Shown here: one piece after another, positions 57,639 to 64,000 of the stretch | Layout: each line of letters starts with the position of its first letter | Numbering within the stretch: position 1 is the stretch's first letter | Assembly (NCBI GenBank): GCA_025267735.1 | Contig: CM046303.1 | Location: 54,391,403 to 54,455,402, forward strand | Source: Mactra quadrangularis | Taxonomy: Eukaryota > Mollusca > Bivalvia > Venerida > Mactridae | Direction: 5' to 3' | Length of the DNA stretch: 64,000 bases | Notes under the pieces: generated by a model | The model's input: the letters and a program-made list of their open reading frames with translations, nothing else | What the model was told of the DNA's origin: nothing | The model's database searches: none | Translations under genes and position numbers: made by a program

Positions 57639-58694
57639 TCATGTGTCACCGAGAGAAAATCCAACATGTGTACGAGCACGAGGCTCACGAGCAAAGTCTT
57701 CCGATGGATCACGCCTATGGAGAGTTTTCGGTCGTCCTTGAAGTACAGTTGCAAAGTCCGTACTTGATTTCGGAAATGTCACGTGTCTAACTCCTGTACT
57801 AAGTCTCTTCATCGATGACACATCGCTATGTACGTCTCCGTTCTCGAACTCACGCCTAATGGGAAAAGATTCATGTACTCCTTGCTTAAAATTCACAGAG
57901 TCCATAGTCCCTTCTAGGCTTCCATTCATACTTGAGCCGGTTGCTAGGAAGGCACTATGACCGTTTGTGTTCATATTATGCATTGATTGCAGCGTTGCAG
58001 ATGAAGAGCCGCTGACACCTGACCACGGTGGAGTTCTACCAGTCGATGGTGAAGATTCCATATTTCTACTATTATTACCACGGATAAAACTTGGAGTTTT
58101 AAATCCATGACTCGTATGAACTTTAGCTCCACGGAATAATTGATGGGGCGTGTACGAGTGGGTAGATCGAGGTGTTTGTGTCTTTGATCGAAAGTTTGGA
58201 TAATCGTTCAATGAACTTTGACTCAAAACCTCGTCACAACTTGTAGAAGGTTTTGGAAAATATCTCCCAGGAACACGTACCCCACGTTGAAAAGCTGGCC
58301 TCACCGGTAGAGCGTCTCGTTTAATTTGTTTGGTCCCTTTTTTATGTCCGTCGTATCGAACTTCATTTGAATTGTTTACTAATCCTACACCAGGAAACTC
58401 AACCGTCTTAGTAACAATCTCCGTGTTTTTCATTTCGGTTTCTTGATCATTTATATCATATAAAGGTACAAAATCCAGATCATCTATGGTTGTTGCTCTA
58501 CGTGATATCACATAAGTATTAAACACTTTCTGTGGACCGACAAGTTTCATAAATAAAGAAAACGGCAGTGGTTTAATTCCACGCTCGATCTTCGTGGCCG
58601 CCACACGATTATAACTCTCGCGAAATTTTCGCCAATCCAGGTTATTCTTTCTGTAACCGTTCAGATCTAAATCAATATTAAAAACGTCAGTCAT
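57639..58694 (-). CDS. Uncharacterised 351-residue protein, single exon
   Basis: Starts at the ATG at 58694; a TTG 12 bases upstream is not used. It runs 351 codons without interruption in AT-rich DNA, which is strong evidence for coding. Residues 1-80 look folded (FNIDLDLNGYRKNNLDWRKF, then LPFSLFMKLVGPQKVFNTYV). Residues 120-351 are rich in Ser, Thr, Asn, Pro and Arg and look disordered, with recurring basic-Phe/Pro motifs such as RGVRVPGRYFPKP and VRHVTFPKS. There is no signal peptide or membrane segment. A TATA-like TAATATATAATAATAG lies about 25 bp before the ATG, which would give a very short leader. I do not recognise the family; it could be a lineage-specific gene. No function is proposed. 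Confidence 0.65.
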   Translation of the reverse strand: MTDVFNIDLDLNGYRKNNLDWRKFRESYNRVAATKIERGIKPLPFSLFMKLVGPQKVFNTYVISRRATTIDDLDFVPLYDINDQETEMKNTEIVTKTVEFPGVGLVNNSNEVRYDGHKKGTKQIKRDALPVRPAFQRGVRVPGRYFPKPSTSCDEVLSQSSLNDYPNFRSKTQTPRSTHSYTPHQLFRGAKVHTSHGFKTPSFIRGNNSRNMESSPSTGRTPPWSGVSGSSSATLQSMHNMNTNGHSAFLATGSSMNGSLEGTMDSVNFKQGVHESFPIRREFENGDVHSDVSSMKRLSTGVRHVTFPKSSTDFATVLQGRPKTLHRRDPSEDFAREPRARTHVGFSLGDT

Positions 58695-58739
58695 AATAGC
58701 TTTCAATTGAAATACCCCCGGCTTTAATATATAATAATA

Positions 58740-59490
58740 GATTTACACTAGGTTTGTGATACACACAAATCGTTATGATTTAAACCTATGTTTCGTATTA
58801 TAAAGTATAAGTAATGTATAACAGGCTCTTAATTGCCGTCTGTCGATCAACAAAAGCATTGAGTTGATTACAAGTTCGAAATGATTTCACGTTTCAACAT
58901 TCAGTGACATTTTAAATGTATGTAGCAAGCACTCATTTATTATTTATCCGAACAATTAATCAAGAAGTATATCCAATTTCCTTAATACTTGTTTCGATAA
59001 GCACGCACATGTTTCCTTAGTCTTCGATTTTCTACAGTCAAATTAGCCACTAATCAATGAATTGAACGTTATTTTATGCATCTAACCTGATAAATATTAC
59101 ATATAACTGTCCTACAAAAGTTGTAACAGGGTATCAAAGTAAGATATAGTCTTATTACACATTTTTGTTGCGACTTAATGAGTAACATAAATTATTCAAA
59201 ATCTTACAACTCTAACTAGGCAGCAGGCCCATTTATACACAAAATGACTGTACAGGGTAATATCATTTAAATTGCTATCAGAATAAACGGGCCATGATGT
59301 CTAATCTCATATTTGAATCTTATATACATATTTTGAACGTGCCAAAAAACGTCTTTGCCAATTCAATGTTATTGCTACGTATTTTATTCAATAAATAGAG
59401 GCTAACTATTTCAATATAAGATCTATTGCCTCGTACATACGATCTATTCACCGATTAGCAACAATTAGTCGGCTAGATAGAGTTGTAGAA
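58740..59490. other. Intergenic upstream of the 351-residue ORF
   Basis: No gene or clear repeat. It may hold the promoter of the minus-strand gene. Confidence 0.4.
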
Positions 59491-59569
59491 TACAGTGCCC
59501 AACAAAAGTTTAGAGACATTTTCTTTTAATACTCGTACATACTTGGTTTAATGCCATGTTAACACAATT

Positions 59570-59806
59570 TAGGTATTGTTACGGCAGCCAGCACATCTAA
59601 CCCAGCTTTCCTGGACCCTTGTCTATAACCAATACTCACATACCCTTCTACAGGGCCGGTAACTTCTCCGACATTATAGTCAAATTTTTCATGGAAAGGT
59701 ATAACCGCCTTATGTGGGATTTGAACCCCTACCCCCTTTAGAACACTAGATTCGAAATCCGGGCTCGCTACCAACTGCGCTATGGGCTGTACAGTGCGCA
59801 TTACAT
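59570..59806 (-). mobile_element. tRNA-derived SINE, copy E (nested)
   Basis: On the minus strand, the A-box TAGCGCAGTTGG is at 59771-59782 and the B-box GGGTTCAAATCCC at 59716-59728. The body begins TATACCTTTCCATGAAAAAT. The head differs from copies A-C, so it may be a different tRNA-derived subfamily. Confidence 0.65.
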
Positions 59807-59823
59807 TTTCATTTTGTAGGCCA

Positions 59824-60069
59824 ACTAAATGGATCTAGCAGGGGGGTCAGGGGTACCTGTCTATTAGTGTATTGTTTGACTGTAAGTCATTTTAGGAACC
59901 CAAGGCTATTTTTCTCGGTGCTTAACATAGATTTGATGGCAATGTAGTTTTTATAATTAATATGTTGCATTATTCTGCAAAATGTGTATAATGTGGTTGT
60001 GGTTTAAAAGTTTGGACCCCACTAGAATAAGTTCGGACACCCCTAGAAAAAATCTTGGTTCCGCCAATG
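59824..60069 (+). mobile_element. Non-autonomous DNA element of the GGATCCAG-end family, copy 3
   Basis: The diverged ends are TGGATCTAGCAGGGGGGTC and CTTGGTTCCGCCAATG. The interior keeps TATTTTTCTCGGTGCTTAAC and TTGCATTATTCTGCAAAATG, as in copy 2. No convincing target duplication. Confidence 0.65.
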
Positions 60070-60353
60070 GCTTTCTGTGAAAAATTGATAAACATTTATT
60101 TTCAAATGCTTCTAAGTTTTGCTTTATGTGGTCACCTGAGAACGAGGAATACTCACATTGAACATGGTTTTAAAGGCTTATTGATGCCCGATGCTGAATC
60201 TAATAAATGTGATGCATTCATGAAATATGTTTTAATTCATTACCGGCCACTCTGAATATATATTAAGAATAAAAGCTTCTACAGAAAAAAATCAATAAAA
60301 TTTAAGAATTTGCGAATTTTATTATCGTCGCCCAACTTTTGTTGGGTACTGTA

Positions 60354-61904
60354 TATATATTATTTGACATGGTTAAGCTGACTAGGTACACGCGTGCATA
60401 CAGATTAATGTATTCAGAAAAGGGCTTATGATATTTCGAAAATTGAGATCTATTTAAAACCCTTTTCAGTAGGCGTTTTAAAGAATCTGGCGACTCGCGT
60501 GAAAAAATACGGAGGATCAATGTCAATGCTTTAAATCTTACCATATATTCATTGTACATAGTATATATTAATAATTAAATAAGTGAATGATAAATTAATT
60601 TAAAGAGGTTGCCCGGGCCGCTGCTATCAAATCAATAGACTAATCCCTACGTTACATTTTTATTTGAATATCAAATCATTTACCCCCAAGTTTAACAATG
60701 TGTTCTATTGTTTTACATCTCGTTTGTGGGACAAAAAATAACTGTAAACATTAATTTGTTAAATATGCAAATTGGAAAAAATCACGGAAAAAGGTCCTTT
60801 ATCCTAAAATCTCCTTAAACAAATAATGAATTTTGTCAGAAACATTACGTTCAATATAAACTATATACTTTTTTTACTTTCTGCTTGTAAAATACAGAAT
60901 TATCCAATAAAATTATATCTAAAACAAAATTTAAAATATGGCATTAGTAACCGTCCTTAATAAACTCCCCACGTGATAGTACGGTGTATAATCAAAGTAT
61001 TGAAATACAGAAAGACTTTCGTGCACATTGAAATCTAACAAATCCATACTAAAGATTACTCCTTAATCAGTAGATTCAAGTACAAATCGCAGTGCAAAAT
61101 GCGGGCGAAATGTTAATTCTACCCTGTAATACTGGCAAATACTAGATCTAGGTACATGTATACTGCTTACTGTATCAACGAGATGAGGGGACTACTTTTA
61201 TCGCTGACTGCGTAGTACTTATATCAGCGACACGTGTATCACTGTGCAAATTAAACTGGTCAGGTATTTGAATCGTCGATAGTTTTCGACGGTATAACTT
61301 AAGTCTTTCGGCGAAATCACCAAAAATCTAAAAAAATACACAATATAAATATAACTTTCTAATACATTGTAGTAGTTAAAAAGATTACTTTATCTAGAAA
61401 TATATATCATACCATTCTCGTACTATTCTCGCTTCCAAAGGTTATCAAGATTCTAAATCAAGAAACTTGATAACCTCTGGGTAGGAGAATGCAATCTCGA
61501 ACAGCTTGATGACCTCTGGGTACGAGAATGTTATCAAACGTGCAGACGACATAAAGTAATTTGAATTATTTTAACATGCTTGATAAATTTCAATACATAG
61601 TACTGATTAAAAAACAGACAACAAAAAGAAAAATCACACTATACTTTGTGAATACAATGTCAGCTATCAATGAATCATTAAACTGTTAACTTACAAATAT
61701 TATCTACGATCTATATAATAATGCCGGTTATTAACATGTACCGATGAACTAAGATGTAACGGACATTACTTGTATTTATACCAAACCAGAAACTGTTCAG
61801 AGTTACTTCCCTTTTTGACAAAAAATTCAATAAAGGTAGATAATTTCATTGTGCTTGGCATGTGAATAACAAGCTATATCTATTAGACTTTTTATTTGTT
61901 TATT
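60354..61904. other. Intergenic upstream of TYW3-like gene, local hairpin repeats
   Basis: No other gene supported. At 61434-61480, AGGTTATCAAG pairs with CTTGATAACCT. GATAACCTCTGGGTAGGAGA near 61469 is repeated as GATGACCTCTGGGTACGAGA near 61508, with TTCTCG words before and after. The TYW3 promoter should lie near the right end, but no clear TATA box is visible. Confidence 0.4.
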
Positions 61905-62075
61905 ATGAGTCGTGACGTGTTTGACAGTCAGAAGAAGAATTGTTTATCAGCTGTAGATTTAAGTAGAAAAGGCTCAATCGATGCTCCAATACTAGAACTT
62001 GTACGATTCATTAATGAACAAGCCAATTTCTTCACGACCAGTTCATGCTCTGGTAGACTATTAGTGGTTGACAAT
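61905..62075 (+). CDS. TYW3: tRNA wybutosine-synthesizing protein 3 homologue, exon 1
   Basis: 57 codons from the ATG at 61905, ending in phase 0 at a consensus donor GTAAGT (62076). An upstream in-frame TTG is not used. The sequence shows the TYW3 N-terminal signature: F-x-x-x-K-x-x-CLSAVDLSRKGSID, then a helix, then NFFTTSSCSGRL. The TTSSCSGR block, with Ser, Ser and Cys before Gly-Arg, is the most conserved part of the family. TYW3 transfers a methyl group from S-adenosylmethionine to an intermediate of wybutosine, the modified guanosine at position 37 of phenylalanine tRNA, in the cytosol. It follows TYW1 and TYW2 in that pathway. The family is about 200-260 residues, so this exon is about a quarter of the protein. 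Confidence 0.9.
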
Positions 62076-63449
62076 GTAAGTATCTGTTAAACTCGCTAGT
62101 TTTTGTCTGTTCTGCATTGCTTTTTGACATAAAGAACTATATGAGATAGAAGGTTCTTCAATCCATAGTTGCCATGCTCACTGACACCCGAGTTCTTTAA
62201 TTAGTTTAATTTAAAGACAGTGGCTAGAGTTACGGTACCGTAACTCTAGAGTTACGCAAGTTCAGTAACTGTTGATAACCCTTGCCAGGGTAGGCTAAAG
62301 TTATGGAAGTCAAATAACATGCGTATGTTTCAACTTTTAAATGTTGGAAAACTTGTTTATATTCATTATAACTCGGAATAAACGAATATTTACCGACGTG
62401 ACTTATCCCATTGTTACTGCATGCGCCATTTTGGATATTACTTAATAAACTTACCGGATATATGGCAATATGAGGTTGTCGTCCTTAAAGTGTCACATAC
62501 TAAGTTTAATTGAGCGATAAGTTATATAGTTGGGTTTTTAAATGAACAGAATATATATAATTTGGACAGAATTTAAATCTTTTTTTTAATGGACAATTTC
62601 TTTAGTATTTTATTGTAAAAAATCGTAATTGTCTTGTAAGAAAAAATGGCGATTTTCGAATGCAAAATCGACCATTATTTTGGACAGAATTAAAAGCAAA
62701 ATGTCGTCAATTTGATATAAATGTTGATAAATGATCTTTTTTTACATTGTCACGTTTAAAAGCGACGATCTTTACCTAAAACATTGACCAATTCATTGAA
62801 TTTAAAAATCTCGGTAATTTTCCCAAGTTTGCAAACTAAAGAATCAGCGTGCTTTACCTACATGTACATTGTACAATAAGTACTGAGCATTTTTTGGTGG
62901 AATTAGCAAATTTAATTGAAAAAAAACCGCCATTTTTCTACTAGATAACTGCTGTGTTTTGATAAAATTGCTAACTTTTGGTTATAAATGGGTATTTTTA
63001 CTAAGAGATCGTTAATATGCTCATTAAAATTTAAAAGATTTGGTGTTGAATGACAAACTGGATTAAGTATGCAGAAGTTAAGGTCTGATCCATTATTGTT
63101 ACATTTTAGATTATATTCAGCTGCAAATATTGGTATTGTAAATCAAAATCTTCTACTTTGGTAATGGCTATCTGTCATTACTGACTATTACGTATACTAT
63201 TTATGGCATTGAATGAGGAGTGACTTAAAGCAAGCTTCTAGGCCCTCAGCTACTAAATCTACCAAGGGGATGTTTAAAAAATGAAATACCTAATCCCCTT
63301 AGCAAAAATAATGGATCTTAAAATGCCCTAAAGCCTACTATAATTTACTGTCACCTCTTACTACGAGAGATGGCAGTGTATCCTCTGAACAACAGTATGA
63401 AAAATTGAAATAGTCAAGAATCACATTTCTTTGTGTTGTATTATTATAG
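62076..63449 (+). other. TYW3 intron 1
   Basis: Runs from GTAAGT at 62076 to TATTATTATAG at 63449, 1374 bp, phase 0. AT-rich, with no other supported gene. It includes a 26 bp perfect palindrome at 62224-62249. Confidence 0.8.
62224..62249. repeat. 26 bp perfect palindrome in TYW3 intron 1
   Basis: CTAGAGTTACGG followed by TACCGTAACTCTAG is fully self-complementary with no loop. A further TAGAGTTACG overlaps its right end, giving a direct repeat of the half-site. Confidence 0.8.
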
Positions 63450-63527
63450 GATGTTGATGGTGTAGTTAAGAAACAAGGTTGTAAATGGATCCTTACGTCA
63501 CATGATTGTATAACACTGGATGTTTTA
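63450..63527 (+). CDS. TYW3: tRNA wybutosine-synthesizing protein 3 homologue, exon 2
   Basis: 26 codons between an acceptor (TATAG, 63445-63449) and a donor GTAAGT (63528), phase 0 on both sides. It joins exon 1 in frame after ...LLVVDN. The residues KKQGCKWILTSHDCITLDVL match the next conserved segment of TYW3 (a K-x-x-x-W-L-x-x-x-H strand), so the family assignment rests on two exons in the right order. The remaining exons, covering most of the methyltransferase domain, are outside the window. Confidence 0.88.
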
Positions 63528-63776
63528 GTAAGTTTATACTTAACAAAGTCTTTAGCTCAGCTTTACACCTAAAGGTAGAATCCCTAAATGCACCTGTATG
63601 ATTTGATCAAATGTCATTCCACATGACTTTTTACATGAGGCTATGTTTCCTTTGTCAAATATATATAGTTACATCAATTTTGGTAAATAATGCTTATTTG
63701 AGACTTGACAATGCTTAACCCTCTTTTATCCCCCTTTCAATTTGTACAATTAGTGTAATTATTTGTTAAATACATA
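63528..63776 (+). other. TYW3 intron 2, left part
   Basis: Starts GTAAGTTTATAC and continues beyond the window. No feature before the transposon end at 63777. Confidence 0.7.
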
Positions 63777-64000
63777 CACTGGAACCTCGCTTAAAGACCA
63801 CCCCGATTCAAGGACCACCCCGCTAAAAAGACCAGTTTTGAAAAGAACGGAATTTTTTGCTCTTTATTTAATGGTCTTTAACCCCGAAATTAGGACCACC
63901 CCGCTACTCCGTAATACGACCACTTCTTGCTGACAAAACTCTTTAAATGCGTGCATTTTAACCCCGCTAAAAAGACCACTTAAAATTCGCAAAATATTCG
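63777..64000. mobile_element. Pogo/Tigger-like DNA transposon terminus (cut by window edge)
   Basis: Begins after TA with CACTGGAACCTCGCTTAAAG followed by ACCACCCCG. Variants recur inside (GACCACCCCGCTAAAAAGACC, in two pieces, at 63815 and 63960). The CASTGGAACCTCG start is like pogo/Tigger terminal repeats of the Tc1/mariner superfamily. The rest lies outside the window. Confidence 0.55.

Larger units (their letters stand above)
59491..60353. mobile_element. TA-flanked mariner-like element carrying nested insertions
   Basis: The left end TACAGTGCCCAACAAAAGTT at 59491 pairs with a right end that reads TACAGTACCCAACAAAAGTT on the minus strand (60334-60353). TA at the boundary and CAGT-type ends fit the Tc1/mariner group. 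No transposase remains. The interior is largely occupied by a SINE (59570-59806) and a third GGATCCAG-family copy (59824-60069). Confidence 0.65.

Overview
The window looks like nuclear DNA from an animal, most likely a mollusc or another lophotrochozoan. The main evidence is spliced TYW3-like exons at the right end, tRNA-derived SINEs, a Polinton/Maverick-type element, MITEs and AT-rich non-coding DNA. There is no bacterial operon structure, rRNA, CRISPR array or intact stand-alone tRNA gene. The phylum is an inference; no species is claimed.

Layout. (1) 1-38410 is dominated by a satellite. Its monomer is about 396 bp, two diverged monomers (A and B) make a 792 bp dimer, and three dimers form a 2376 bp higher-order unit. 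The array runs on the minus strand from 1 to about 5877, flips at about 5877, and is plus-strand from there to about 38410. Three blocks interrupt it: two degraded non-LTR retrotransposon 3' ends (about 6.2-9.1 kb), a 4.9 kb fold-back element whose arms are built of a 27 bp minisatellite (9201-14082, 9 bp target duplication), and a second fold-back element of 3.6 kb (33621-37184, also 9 bp). A palindromic CAGCAGAAGGAT cluster (38421-38732) closes the array. (2) 38.7-41.7 kb is intergenic DNA with MITEs and one possible signal-peptide exon. (3) 41679-50267 is one insertion: a near-perfect palindrome with 4266 bp arms and a 57 bp spacer. It begins AG, ends CT and is flanked by TATATA on both sides, as expected of a Polinton. 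Each arm carries a truncated retroviral-type integrase, a C2H2 zinc-finger/acidic protein, a small very basic protein and two related exon-like fragments. It looks like a defective element made of two mirror copies of one half. (4) 50.3-57.6 kb is intergenic DNA rich in SINEs and MITEs. (5) 57639-58694 (minus) is a 351-codon single-exon ORF of unknown function. (6) 59.5-60.4 kb is a nest of elements inside a TA-flanked mariner-like element. (7) 61905-63527 holds the first two coding exons of a TYW3 homologue (wybutosine synthesis), which continues past the window with a pogo-like terminus in its second intron.

Few host genes can be supported: TYW3, the unknown ORF, and weakly the secreted-protein exon. 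The basic and zinc-finger genes of the palindromic element are adjacent, in the same orientation, behind a TATA-like box and ahead of an AATAAA signal. Each mirror copy could form one transcription unit running outward from the palindrome centre.
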